A program made the translations under genes and the position numbers. This document shows, one piece after another, positions 16,196 to 23,889 of a DNA stretch of 64,000 nucleotides. This stretch comes from Cyclobacteriaceae bacterium (lineage in GTDB: Bacteria; Bacteroidota; Bacteroidia; Cytophagales; Cyclobacteriaceae), in assembly GCA_019694875.1 (NCBI GenBank), contig JAIBBC010000003.1:860469-924468 (forward strand). Direction: 5' to 3'. Below the pieces are notes generated by a model that worked only from the letters and a program-made list of their open reading frames with translations, was not told the origin of the DNA and did no database searches. Position 1 is the first letter of the stretch, and each line of letters begins with the position of its first letter.

Positions 16196-17599
16196 CTACG
16201 CTTTGATATTATACAACTTCAGCTTGTTGTAAAGTGTTTTACGATCAATGTTCATAAGTTCTGCCGCGCGAGATTTATTATAGTTCACCTTTTCCAGCAC
16301 ATCAATGATCGCCTGGCGTTCAGCCGATCCGGCAATATTCTTCAGCAGGCTTACTTCTTCATTGTGGTGCTGCGCAATACCGGCCATTTCCATCGAATGA
16401 ACAATTTCCTGCGGCAGGCTTTCAGCTTCCACCGTTTCGCCCTGAGTTAACAGCACTGCACGTTTTACCACGTTGTTCAGTTCGCGCAGGTTTCCATGCC
16501 AGTAGTAGTTTCGGAGCTGGTCGGTCACGTCCGCTGAAAAAGCTTTTGCATTCTTGTTGAGGGCTACATTAGCCTTTTGCAGGAAGTAATCGGCAAATAC
16601 GAGGATGTCCTCTTTACGCTCGCGCAACGGTGAAAGCGAGATTTTAAATTCATTCAGGCGGTGGTAAAGGTCTTCGCGGAAGCGACCCTCTTTTACAGCC
16701 TTGTTCAGATCTTCATTGGTAGCGGCAATGATGCGTACGTCAATCGCGATATCGCGGGTGGCACCGATGCGCTTAATTCTGCGTTCCTGAAGCACACGAA
16801 GCAATTTTACCTGGTTCTCGTACGACAGGTTACCGATCTCATCCAGGAATATGGTACCGTTGTTAGCCACTTCGAAGCTTCCCTGCTTATCATTTACCGC
16901 GCCTGTAAACGCGCCTTTTACGTGGCCAAACAATTCGCTGCCGGCAAGTTCTTTGGGTAACGCACCGCAGTCGATCGCAATAAATGCTTTGTCGGAACGG
17001 TTGCTGAAACGGTGAATAGCCTGCGCCACGAATTCTTTACCCGTTCCCGTTTCACCGGTAATGATTACCGACATGTCGGACGGGGCGATAAGTTCCACAT
17101 ACCGCTGAACAGTTTGTGACTGCACGCTCTTGCCTACGATGTATTCCTGACCGCCTTTGGAAGCAGTTCCGCGTGGTTGCTTGGCCGTATCAGCTTTACC
17201 ATTTTGTGCTTTATCACCTGTAAAGCTTTTGTTGCTGTTCTTGGCAATCGTTTCGCGAATCGTTACAAGCAATTCATCGGGATATAACGGTTTAGTAACG
17301 TAGTCGCTTGCACCATAGCGGAATGTTTCAACCGCGGTACGCACATCGGAGTAACCGGTAATGATGATCACGGGAACAACCGGGCTGAGAACTTTGATCT
17401 TTTGCAACGCTTCAACACCGGTGATATCGGGAAGGCGGTAGTCGCATAACACGAGAATATATTCCGTATCGCGAAGCAGCTTTAAACCCCCTTCGCCTGT
17501 ATGGGCAACATCAACTTCGTAATCATTTTTTGTAAGGAACTTGGAGAGCACGAGGCACATGTCCTTATCATCATCTATCACCAGGATTCTGCCGATCAT
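16196..17599 (-). CDS. Sigma-54-dependent response regulator (NtrC family)
   Basis: 467 residues. Receiver domain about 1-120 (phosphoacceptor Asp53 in VLCDYRLPD; Lys103 in VTKPLYP). The AAA+ domain has Walker A GETGTGKEF (182-190), the sigma-54-contacting GAFTGA loop (229-234) and Walker B FLDEIGN (251-257). A Fis-type DNA-binding helix-turn-helix closes the protein (about 425-467; NYNKSRAAELMNIDRKTLYNKL). The GAFTGA motif shows it can activate sigma-54 promoters. It is in an operon with a lone receiver and a small membrane protein. The candidate promoter and palindrome before that operon suggest autoregulation. I infer it is the activator for the -24/-12 sites listed here. Confidence 0.96.
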   Translation of the reverse strand: MIGRILVIDDDKDMCLVLSKFLTKNDYEVDVAHTGEGGLKLLRDTEYILVLCDYRLPDITGVEALQKIKVLSPVVPVIIITGYSDVRTAVETFRYGASDYVTKPLYPDELLVTIRETIAKNSNKSFTGDKAQNGKADTAKQPRGTASKGGQEYIVGKSVQSQTVQRYVELIAPSDMSVIITGETGTGKEFVAQAIHRFSNRSDKAFIAIDCGALPKELAGSELFGHVKGAFTGAVNDKQGSFEVANNGTIFLDEIGNLSYENQVKLLRVLQERRIKRIGATRDIAIDVRIIAATNEDLNKAVKEGRFREDLYHRLNEFKISLSPLRERKEDILVFADYFLQKANVALNKNAKAFSADVTDQLRNYYWHGNLRELNNVVKRAVLLTQGETVEAESLPQEIVHSMEMAGIAQHHNEEVSLLKNIAGSAERQAIIDVLEKVNYNKSRAAELMNIDRKTLYNKLKLYNIKA

Positions 17600-17604
17600 A
17601 ATCT

Positions 17605-17961
17605 TTAATTTATTACTTGGAGGTTATTTAAAACAAGTTCAATCGTTCGTTTGGAAAAGGGCTTTGGAATAAAGCCGTCAGCTCCGCAATCCAGTGCCTT
17701 TCTGCGTTCCACATCATACGCGCTAATCACCACCACCCGCGAATCGGATTTAATGTTGTTCAGGGATTCCAGTAAATCGAAGCCTGAACCATCGGGCAAG
17801 TTTAAGTCTACAAAAATTACATCGTAACCGGGAGGGGAAATTTTAGCCTTTGCCTCCCCGATTGTTGAAACGTACTCGGCATTCAGGCCAAGTGCCTTCA
17901 GGTGCAGGGTTAGTAAGCGACAAATATCCAGCTCATCGTCTACGACTAAAGCCTTCTTCAT
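17605..17961 (-). CDS. Single-domain response regulator
   Basis: 118 residues, a lone receiver domain: VVDDELD (acid pocket at 8-9), phosphoacceptor Asp52 in VIFVDLNLPDGSGF, Ser in VVVISAYD, Lys in GFIPKPFS. There is no output domain, so it acts by protein contact or as a phosphate relay. It is five bases before the NtrC-type gene and clearly cotranscribed. It is closely related to the lone receiver at 35379 (shared LxxVDDExD and D-NLPDG patterns). Confidence 0.93.
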   Translation of the reverse strand: MKKALVVDDELDICRLLTLHLKALGLNAEYVSTIGEAKAKISPPGYDVIFVDLNLPDGSGFDLLESLNNIKSDSRVVVISAYDVERRKALDCGADGFIPKPFSKRTIELVLNNLQVIN

Positions 17962-17977
17962 GTATAAATGTTAAGTC

Positions 17978-18163
17978 TTATCGGATGCTCAACACGCCTT
18001 TGTGGCGAATTGTTTTCAAGCTCTTTACTTCGTAACGGTTACTTCCCAATCCCATTTTGGTAACCTTGAACGGGAAGAAAATGCGGATCATAAGCGCGGC
18101 AACGCTCCATCCGCCCGCGAACAAAATGACGATCGATAATAAAACCTTTAGAAAATCTTCCAT
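17978..18163 (-). CDS. Small membrane protein (61 residues)
   Basis: It has one N-terminal hydrophobic helix (VLLSIVILFAGGWSVAALMIRIFF, about 7-30) and a basic C-terminal tail (YEVKSLKTIRHKGVLSIR). No family is recognised. It ends 16 bases before the lone receiver gene and starts 22 bases after a -24-like element, so it leads the regulator operon. It might sense or anchor part of the signalling pathway (speculative). Confidence 0.55.
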   Translation of the reverse strand: MEDFLKVLLSIVILFAGGWSVAALMIRIFFPFKVTKMGLGSNRYEVKSLKTIRHKGVLSIR

Positions 18164-18185
18164 AACAATGATTTTCCCCTGTCAA

Positions 18186-18201
18186 AAGAAAAATCATGCC
18201 A
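18186..18201 (-). promoter_or_regulatory. Candidate sigma-54 promoter of the regulator operon
   Basis: Read on the minus strand: TGGCATGATTTTTCTT. The -24 box is good (TGGCATG), but the -12 C is one base closer than usual. It lies 22 bases before the ATG at 18163 and faces the operon encoding the NtrC-type regulator. Confidence 0.4.
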
Positions 18202-18240
18202 CCGGTAAAAATCGAGCATCTTGATCGAATACCCGAGAAA

Positions 18241-18258
18241 TGTAGAAAAAATTCCACA
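18241..18258. promoter_or_regulatory. Activator-binding palindrome between divergent promoters
   Basis: TGTAGAAAAAATTCCACA, 7+4+7 with one mismatch. A second, looser inverted repeat (AATTCC...GGAATT, to about 18272) overlaps it. It lies between the -24 boxes at 18201 (minus) and 18320 (plus) and could serve both. Confidence 0.55.
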
Positions 18259-18319
18259 AATCGTGGGGAATTAACTAACCACCGGAACCAAAAATCCCAC
18301 ACTGGCAATCCGAATGGCG

Positions 18320-18335
18320 TGGCACGCTTTTTACC
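18320..18335 (+). promoter_or_regulatory. Candidate sigma-54 promoter (-24/-12)
   Basis: TGGCACGCTTTTTACC. Perfect -24 box, correct spacing, -12 box TTACC. It ends 29 bases before the ATG at 18365. Confidence 0.6.
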
Positions 18336-18364
18336 CCTTCGTTAAAAACTAAAACACTCACAAT

Positions 18365-18517
18365 ATGAACAATCTACTTTATGTCATCGCGGTTATACTT
18401 ATCATTGGATGGATCTTCGGCTTCTTCGTTTACAGCGCAGGCGGTTTGATTCACATCCTGCTGGTGATTGCGTTAATCGCCATTGTCTTAAGACTTATTC
18501 GCGGAGACAGAGTTTAA
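18365..18517 (+). CDS. Lmo0937/DUF5670-family small membrane protein
   Basis: 50 residues: MNNLLYVIAVILIIGWIFGF, then FVYSAGGLIHILLVIALIAI and a basic tail LRLIRGDRV. The two helices and the GWxxGFxxxxxGGLIHxLLVIA core are diagnostic of the lmo0937 family. Its function is unknown; it is common in stress regulons of Bacteroidota and Firmicutes. It is preceded by one of the best -24/-12 sites in the window and followed by a hairpin. Confidence 0.92.
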   Translation: MNNLLYVIAVILIIGWIFGFFVYSAGGLIHILLVIALIAIVLRLIRGDRV

Positions 18518-18522
18518 CCATA

Positions 18523-18556
18523 AGGGGCGTTTTCAGTCACAACGGAAAACGCCCCT
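18523..18556 (+). terminator. Perfect 12-base hairpin after the DUF5670 gene
   Basis: AGGGGCGTTTTC / GAAAACGCCCCT with a 10-base loop. The T run is weak (GCTCTATT), so termination may be partial and allow expression of the AsmA-like gene 12 bases later. Confidence 0.65.
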
Positions 18557-18568
18557 GCTCTATTAACG

Positions 18569-20170
18569 ATGTCTTCATCCCCCAAACGTTTATTCAAAAT
18601 CCTTGGCATTGTTGTCGTAACGATCATTGTTGTTATCTCCATTGGTTCGTTTTGGCTTACTAACCGCATCGAAGAGAGACTAAACACTGTGCTGCGCCAG
18701 GCCGGGCTTCAGGTAAAAAAAGCAAACATCAGTTTATTACGAAGATCGGTTGACCTGCAGGTAATTAAATACATCCCTGCCGATTCTACACAAGCCCTCC
18801 CGCATAAACTCTCGTTACAATTTCTGAGTATCGAAGGCGTGCATGTGCTCCGGTTCGTCCGCAAACACGACTTGATTATCGAGCGGATCGTATTGGAAGA
18901 AGGTGTTATCGCGTACAATAAGAATTTTAAGTTTAAACGCGATTCAACATCCTGTGAGAAAAAATCTGATATCACGATCGACCGGCTTCAAATCAAAAAC
19001 CTGATCATCAAAAACATTCAGGGCGTTATGCTGGATGATACGGTGCAGGAGAATGCCGCTACCATTCACGACCTGCAGGTTCACAACCTGATAGTATATT
19101 TCAAACCCGACACGTCTTATACGATCGGTGAAGTTCGTGCTAACCTAGCCGACCTTTCATCCTCCGCAAAAGGGTCGCTGCACACATTTTCCATATCCAG
19201 TGTTTCGTACAACAGCAACGACAAACAGATTGAAGCCGAAACATTCCGGATCACCCCGAAATATAACAAGTCGGACTTTGCGCGGATCGCCCGCATCCAA
19301 AAGACACGCCTGGAAATTGAACTGCCCAAAATCATTCTGGAGGGAGTGGAACTCGAACAGTTTTTCAGCGACAGCACGCTGCGCATAAAACGTATCACCA
19401 TTCCGCGGCCGGTGATACATGCGTATCGCGACAAGCGCTATCCGTTTGTTCGCGACTGGATCATGCCTTTGCCGATTGAAGGAATCAGACGGCTTCCCTT
19501 TGCGCTGAACATTGACAGCATTTTGATCTACCAGGCCGACATTGCATATGAAGAGTTCTCCGAGAAAGGTCTGCCCCAGCCCGGCACAATCACCTTTAAC
19601 AAACTTGACGCATCGTTTGCCGGCCTGAACACTGCATTGAAGAAACCCGCCAGAAAAGATTTTTGTACGCTTGTGGCAGACTGTAACGTGATGAATAACG
19701 GAACTCTGCACGCCACGTTCAAACTTCCGCTCAACAGCCAGGTTAATTATCAGGCTTTTGGAAATGTGCGCAACATGGATTTGAAATCGCTCAATCCTTC
19801 TTTGGGTAATCTAACGCGTTTTGAAATTTCTGACGGAATGCTAAACGAATTGTATTTTAATTTTTCCTACAATGATGACGTGTCAACCGGGGAAGTTCTC
19901 ATTAATTATAAAGACTTGAAGCTGCAGGCACTCAAAAAGGAATCGAAAAGTCACGAAACCAATAAAATATTGACCGCTGCCATTAATGCGATTGTTAAAT
20001 CAGATAAAGATAAATCGGTCGATAAATCGAAACGCACCGGAATAATTGACATTGAACGTGACAAGAAACGCTTTGTATTCCAGTTGTGGTGGAAATCGAT
20101 ACTGGATGGCCTGCAGTCGACATTCCTGAACAGCGGCAAAAAAAAGAAGACCCGCAAAGGGTCTTCCTGA
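18569..20170 (+). CDS. AsmA/DUF748-like inner-membrane-anchored protein
   Basis: 533 residues. One N-terminal membrane helix (ILGIVVVTIIVVISIGSFWL, about 10-30) is followed by a long periplasmic beta-rich domain. Repeated features (LSIEGVHVLRFVRKHDLIIERIVLEEGVI, LEIELPKIILEGVELEQFF, GNVRNMDLKSLNPSLGNLTRFEISDGMLNELYFNF) match AsmA-like/DUF748 bridge proteins. These are thought to move phospholipids between inner and outer membranes. It is much shorter than TamB at 24218. The last codons contain a minus-strand terminator. Confidence 0.65.
   Translation: MSSSPKRLFKILGIVVVTIIVVISIGSFWLTNRIEERLNTVLRQAGLQVKKANISLLRRSVDLQVIKYIPADSTQALPHKLSLQFLSIEGVHVLRFVRKHDLIIERIVLEEGVIAYNKNFKFKRDSTSCEKKSDITIDRLQIKNLIIKNIQGVMLDDTVQENAATIHDLQVHNLIVYFKPDTSYTIGEVRANLADLSSSAKGSLHTFSISSVSYNSNDKQIEAETFRITPKYNKSDFARIARIQKTRLEIELPKIILEGVELEQFFSDSTLRIKRITIPRPVIHAYRDKRYPFVRDWIMPLPIEGIRRLPFALNIDSILIYQADIAYEEFSEKGLPQPGTITFNKLDASFAGLNTALKKPARKDFCTLVADCNVMNNGTLHATFKLPLNSQVNYQAFGNVRNMDLKSLNPSLGNLTRFEISDGMLNELYFNFSYNDDVSTGEVLINYKDLKLQALKKESKSHETNKILTAAINAIVKSDKDKSVDKSKRTGIIDIERDKKRFVFQLWWKSILDGLQSTFLNSGKKKKTRKGSS
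20138..20166 (-). terminator. Terminator lying inside the end of the AsmA-like gene
   Basis: On the minus strand: GAAGACCC-TTTGC-GGGTCTTC followed by eight T. It ends the minus-strand DUF2541-like gene (stop at 20189), but all of it lies in the coding sequence of the convergent gene. Confidence 0.85.
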
Positions 20171-20188
20171 TATTACGCTTTAACTCAT

Positions 20189-20602
20189 TTACTTCTTTCC
20201 CCACGCTTCAATCACCGCCTTCCTGGCTGACGCATTTTTTGTGTCGTACCAAAAAGTGATCTTCTCAATAATCCGGTTATTACCCTTCAGGTCAACGACC
20301 TTTTCGGAATTGGCGGTAAATTGGTGTTTGATTTCAATTTCCTGTTTATCGCCATTCTCGTATGTAATCATGCACCGGTGCATATTGATATTTCCATCGG
20401 TAACCCGAAACTTCAGAGTGGTAAACGTGCCTTTCTTGTACGTAACCGGAATCACGTCATAATCGAGCATGTAATCCACCACGTGAGTGCCAAGCTGTTG
20501 CCAGTCTTCAGCAACGGAACTCGTTTGCGCTTTCGCCACGAGACTGCTCACCAGCGTGACTGTCATGAAAAGTATCGCAAACAATACATTGATCTTTTTC
20601 AT
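20189..20602 (-). CDS. DUF2541-like periplasmic protein
   Basis: 137 residues with a signal peptide (about 1-25, ending VAKAQ). The mature part (WQQLGTHVVDYMLDYDVIPV, FTTLKFRVTDGNINMHRCMITYENG, VVDLKGNNRIIEKITFWYDT) follows the DUF2541 beta-sandwich pattern. Function unknown. It lies 11 bases after the disordered-protein gene and is probably cotranscribed from the promoter at 20961. Confidence 0.65.
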   Translation of the reverse strand: MKKINVLFAILFMTVTLVSSLVAKAQTSSVAEDWQQLGTHVVDYMLDYDVIPVTYKKGTFTTLKFRVTDGNINMHRCMITYENGDKQEIEIKHQFTANSEKVVDLKGNNRIIEKITFWYDTKNASARKAVIEAWGKK

Positions 20603-20613
20603 AACCTGACCAT

Positions 20614-20916
20614 TTATCGTTTACCTCCTTCGCGTTGTTTCTCTGTTTCGCGCTGTTTGCGCTCCTGTTCGCTCAGGGTTTCGTTGCCTTTGCGGCCCGC
20701 TTCGCCACCTGATTCGTTGTCATCATTGGTGATTTCACCCTCTTCGTCCTGATTGGTTTTGCGCTTTTGGTCGTCTTCGTTCAATCCGCGATTCGGATTG
20801 TTTGTATTCTCAGATGATTCGAAGCGCTTGTTGTTTCGAGAATTCTGATCCTTGTTTTTGTCGTTGGCTGAAGTGCGTTCCTGCACGTCAGACTGATTTC
20901 CATTTTCACGTTTCAT
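20614..20916 (-). CDS. Highly charged, disordered small protein
   Basis: 100 residues starting MKRENGNQSDVQERTSANDK. It is almost wholly Asn, Asp, Glu, Lys, Arg, Ser and Gln with no hydrophobic core, so it must be disordered. The composition resembles small stress or desiccation-protection proteins, but no family is clear. I chose ATG 20916 over 20943: the candidate promoter ends at 20946, which would leave no leader for the upper start, while 20916 gives the usual 29-base spacing. Confidence 0.6.
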   Translation of the reverse strand: MKRENGNQSDVQERTSANDKNKDQNSRNNKRFESSENTNNPNRGLNEDDQKRKTNQDEEGEITNDDNESGGEAGRKGNETLSEQERKQRETEKQREGGKR

Positions 20917-20945
20917 ACCTCTGTTGTTTTGTTTGATGTACATAG

Positions 20946-20961
20946 AGAAAGAAGTATGCCG
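20946..20961 (-). promoter_or_regulatory. Candidate sigma-54 promoter (-24/-12)
   Basis: Read on the minus strand: CGGCATACTTCTTTCT. GGCAT and TTTCT are correctly spaced. It ends 29 bases before the ATG at 20916. Confidence 0.45.
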
Positions 20962-21023
20962 CTACGCAAAGTGTCAGAAATAACGCTGGAATGTGCGACC
21001 AATGAATTAATATCCCGGCACGT

Positions 21024-21041
21024 TGTAGAATATAGAACACA
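21024..21041. promoter_or_regulatory. Candidate activator-binding palindrome
   Basis: TGTAGAATATAGAACACA. A perfect TGTAGAA half-site with a degenerate second half, about 65 bases upstream of the -24 box at 20961. Confidence 0.4.
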
Positions 21042-21052
21042 ACCCGGGGGCA

Positions 21053-21988
21053 CTAAGGTTGCGCAACATTCTGAGGCGCGGGTTGCCGCTTTTCAATTTC
21101 GATTGTTTCCACCCGCACAGCATTACTGTACGGCTCGATGCCGCTGCCAATTTCCTTCGTGTAAACATAGGTAAGTTCGGCTCCGAACAAAAAGATAAGG
21201 GCCGAATAGTAGACCCATACGAGAATAATCACCAGCGAGCCTGCAGCACCGTAAGCTGAGTTCAGCGAACTGCTGCCAAGGTATAACCCGATCAGAAATT
21301 TGCCACTGGTAAAAAGGGCGGTGGTGACCAGCGATCCCACCCACACATCCCGCCACCGGATTTTCGCGTCCGGCAACATTTTAAACATCAGCCCGAATAA
21401 GGCGGCAATAAATAACAACGACATGATCACGTTCAGGCTCGTTACCAGCACCAATGTAATGCCACCCAGATTATCGGACAATCGCTCCTGGAACATCACC
21501 AGTAATGTGTCTACTACCAGAGAAACCATCAACACAAAGCCCATGCTGATGACCATGGCCAGCGAAAGCAGGCGATTGATCAGGAATTTAATAAAACCTC
21601 TTTTTGGCTTCGGTTTGATCTTCCATATCTGGTTAATGCTGATTTGCAGGGATAGAAATACCGAGGTAGCGCTCACAATCAGTGTGATGATGCCTATTAC
21701 ACGCGCGAACCATGTGTCGGTGTGCCGGGCTGCATTAATCAGTATGTTTTCAATTTCGATTGCGCTGCCAAGACCGATAAGTGACCCAACTTGCGAAATG
21801 AGTTCACGTTGCACATCAGCCCGCTCAAACAGAGTCGAACCAACGGAAAGCGAAATCAGTAAAATGGCGGGCAGTGAAAAGATCGTATAAAACGCAATAG
21901 AGGAAGCGTGCGTGAATGATTCGCCCTGAACAAAGTTTACTACGCTCTTTTTCAATACGCCCCAGGAAGAATTTGCAAATTTTTTCAT
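21053..21988 (-). CDS. YihY/BrkB-family inner-membrane protein
   Basis: 311 residues with about six membrane helices and the family signature ASSIAFYTIFSLPAILLISLSVGSTLF (about 25-51), ILVWVYYSALIFLFGAELTYVYTKEIG near the end (about 263-290). Once mis-named ribonuclease BN, the family's role is unknown; it may be a transporter or flippase. It is transcribed away from the AI-2E-type operon, with the palindromes at 22052-22107 in the 209-base gap. Confidence 0.9.
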   Translation of the reverse strand: MKKFANSSWGVLKKSVVNFVQGESFTHASSIAFYTIFSLPAILLISLSVGSTLFERADVQRELISQVGSLIGLGSAIEIENILINAARHTDTWFARVIGIITLIVSATSVFLSLQISINQIWKIKPKPKRGFIKFLINRLLSLAMVISMGFVLMVSLVVDTLLVMFQERLSDNLGGITLVLVTSLNVIMSLLFIAALFGLMFKMLPDAKIRWRDVWVGSLVTTALFTSGKFLIGLYLGSSSLNSAYGAAGSLVIILVWVYYSALIFLFGAELTYVYTKEIGSGIEPYSNAVRVETIEIEKRQPAPQNVAQP

Positions 21989-22051
21989 GGTGGGTTGTTA
22001 TGTGATTGAAGTATCCAAAGATTAAGCCCGTTAAAAACTTCCGTTGCCGAT

Positions 22052-22073
22052 TTCCACACGCATGCATGTGGAA
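22052..22073. repeat. Outward-facing inverted repeat TTCCACA...TGTGGAA
   Basis: TTCCACA and TGTGGAA separated by eight bases (CGCATGCA, itself mostly palindromic). These are the same half-sites as the 18-base palindromes but in the reverse arrangement. It is nearer to the YihY gene than the palindrome at 22090. Confidence 0.45.
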
Positions 22074-22089
22074 CATGCAGCCTTAGCAG

Positions 22090-22107
22090 TGGGGAAGTAT
22101 TTCCACA
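22090..22107. promoter_or_regulatory. Activator-binding palindrome (18 bases)
   Basis: TGGGGAAGTATTTCCACA, a 7+4+7 inverted repeat of the same type as at 18241. It is about 55-65 bases upstream of the -24-like box at 22156. Confidence 0.5.
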
Positions 22108-22155
22108 GTTTTGATATTCGAATTGCAGGATTGCGTTGATTTAACGGTTTCATGT

Positions 22156-22171
22156 TGGGCACATTATTGAA
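22156..22171 (+). promoter_or_regulatory. Candidate sigma-54 promoter (weak -24)
   Basis: TGGGCACATTATTGAA. GG and TTG are correctly spaced and the site ends 26 bases before the ATG at 22198, but the -24 box has an inserted G relative to TGGCAC. Confidence 0.35.
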
Positions 22172-22197
22172 CTAGCCGGGAAAGACATCAGCCCCGT

Positions 22198-23286
22198 ATG
22201 GAATCAGTTAAACATCCCTTCTATCATCGCGTAAGCCTTAATTTGCTATCCATCGCACTGTTAATTGCAGCCGTTTATCTTGGTAAAGATGTGGTGTTGC
22301 CAGTGCTGTTCTCAATTTTGCTGGCTACCCTCCTGCTGCCGGTTTATAAATTTTTACTGAACAAGAAGTTCCCGCGGCCGATAGCCATCATTTTGCCGTT
22401 GACCATTTCACTGGTACTCGTTTTCTCAGTTATTTTCCTGCTATCGAAACAAATTGTCCGGTTTTTTGACGATCTCCCTACACTCACCGAAAGGGTCGAT
22501 GAACTCAAGCTTTCAGCGGAACGCTGGATTGATGATCAAACCAATGTTACGGTGCGGGAACAGGAAAAGTACATCGATCAAACCGTAAAAAACATTAAAA
22601 GCAATGCACCCAAAATGGTAGGTGCCACATTCCTTACGCTTACTGATATACTTACGTACGTGGTGCTAATTCCCATTTATACATTCCTGATCCTATTTTA
22701 CAAAGACACCATCAAGAGTTTTCTGATGAACGTCTTCCGAAACGGAAGCGAAAAAAAGGTTGAAGAAGTATTGAACGAATCGACCTCTGTGGCGCAGCAC
22801 TACATTGTAGGCTTGTCGATTGAAACCGCGCTTGTATTCGCGCTCAATGTTGTCGGTTTTCTTATTCTCGGCATCAAGTACGCAGTGTTCCTGGCATTGC
22901 TGGCTGCATTGCTCAACCTGATCCCCTATGTGGGTATACTTTCCGCCAATATCATTTGCATGTTCATCACACTCGTGAGTTCCGATACACCAACCGATGT
23001 AATCTGGGTCGGTGTGATTCTTGCAGTTGTTCAGTTCTTCGACAACAACTTTGGTATGCCGATGATTGTCGGGAATCGTGTAAAAATCAATGCGCTTGTT
23101 ACTATCCTCGGTATTTTGATCGGTGGGGCAGTTTGTGGGATACCGGGGATGTTTCTGGCGATACCGGCCCTTGCCGTGATGAAAGTAATCTGCGAACGTG
23201 TACCCGACCTGAAAGCGTGGGCAATATTATTGTCGGATGAAGAAAATGATGTAAAACGTAAACGTGTCACTAAAAAAGCCAATTAA
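22198..23286 (+). CDS. AI-2E-family transporter
   Basis: 362 residues with about seven membrane helices. The family pattern is clear: LFSILLATLLLPVYKFLLNKKFPRPIAIILPL near the start, a soluble middle (about 95-150), then IPIYTFLILFYKD (about 161-173), FALNVVGFLILGIKYAVFLALLAALLNLIPYVG (about 216-250) and NRVKINALVTILGILIGG (about 296). Despite the name, members exchange diverse small solutes, and signal transport cannot be assumed. It is the first gene of a tight six-gene operon to TamA/TamL. Confidence 0.9.
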   Translation: MESVKHPFYHRVSLNLLSIALLIAAVYLGKDVVLPVLFSILLATLLLPVYKFLLNKKFPRPIAIILPLTISLVLVFSVIFLLSKQIVRFFDDLPTLTERVDELKLSAERWIDDQTNVTVREQEKYIDQTVKNIKSNAPKMVGATFLTLTDILTYVVLIPIYTFLILFYKDTIKSFLMNVFRNGSEKKVEEVLNESTSVAQHYIVGLSIETALVFALNVVGFLILGIKYAVFLALLAALLNLIPYVGILSANIICMFITLVSSDTPTDVIWVGVILAVVQFFDNNFGMPMIVGNRVKINALVTILGILIGGAVCGIPGMFLAIPALAVMKVICERVPDLKAWAILLSDEENDVKRKRVTKKAN

Positions 23287-23293
23287 TATATCT

Positions 23294-23539
23294 ATGAAAA
23301 CGTCAGCAAAATTTATCATCGGTTTAACCATAGCAGCCGCTGCTGGTGCAGCAATCGGAATGTTGTTAGCTCCTGAAAAAGGAAAAGACTTGCAAAAGAA
23401 GTTGAAAGACGAAGCAGAGGATTTATTAAGTCAGTTTGGATCGCTCGTGCAAACCGGTAAGCGTGCAGCTTCCCGCATGGCCGATACAGCCGTAGAGGAA
23501 ATTGACCGAACTGCTGCTGAAATCAAAAAACAATTTTGA
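23294..23539 (+). CDS. YtxH-domain protein (second copy)
   Basis: 81 residues. N-terminal helix FIIGLTIAAAAGAAIGMLLAPEKGK (about 7-30), then a charged amphipathic helix. It is a paralogue of the gene at 8469, with the same GxxLAPxxG motif. I chose ATG 23294 over 23264, which overlaps the end of the transporter gene. It ends in TGATG, sharing a base with the next start. Confidence 0.87.
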   Translation: MKTSAKFIIGLTIAAAAGAAIGMLLAPEKGKDLQKKLKDEAEDLLSQFGSLVQTGKRAASRMADTAVEEIDRTAAEIKKQF

Positions 23540-23889
23540 TGGAAGAAGAAAAAAAATCCGGTGAAAAAATTCTGGATCTCGCAGGTGACATGGTGGAGAA
23601 CTACCGCAACCTGATTACGCTTAAAGTAATTGAGCAGTCGTCACGGGTGGGTTCAGTCAGCATTATGGGTATTATCATGCTGGTGGTGAGCGTATTCGTA
23701 TTGCTGTTTGTGGGATTAGGATTTGGATGGTGGCTGGGCGAATCGCTGGGAAATATCAAAGCCGGATTTTTTATTGTTGGCGGAGCATACGCCATCATAC
23801 TGGTTGTGCTTATTCTGATTTCAAAGAAGATGTTGTTGCCTGCTCTTCGCGACATGATAATCAAAAAGATCTATGAAGAAGATCAATAA
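23539..23889 (+). CDS. Holin superfamily III-like membrane protein
   Basis: 116 residues: an amphipathic N-terminus (KKSGEKILDLAGDMVENYRNLITLKVIE) and two membrane helices (about 39-62 and 72-95). It matches the phage-holin family (PF07332) often found as a chromosomal YtxH partner. No lysis genes or phage genes are nearby, so I read it as an envelope-stress membrane protein. Start ATG 23539 overlaps the YtxH stop by one base. Confidence 0.75.
   Translation: MEEEKKSGEKILDLAGDMVENYRNLITLKVIEQSSRVGSVSIMGIIMLVVSVFVLLFVGLGFGWWLGESLGNIKAGFFIVGGAYAIILVVLILISKKMLLPALRDMIIKKIYEEDQ

Noticed and set aside
23539..23889. Prophage holin
   Set aside because: No lysis, structural or integration genes are nearby, and the gene is embedded in a conserved-looking YtxH/TamB operon.
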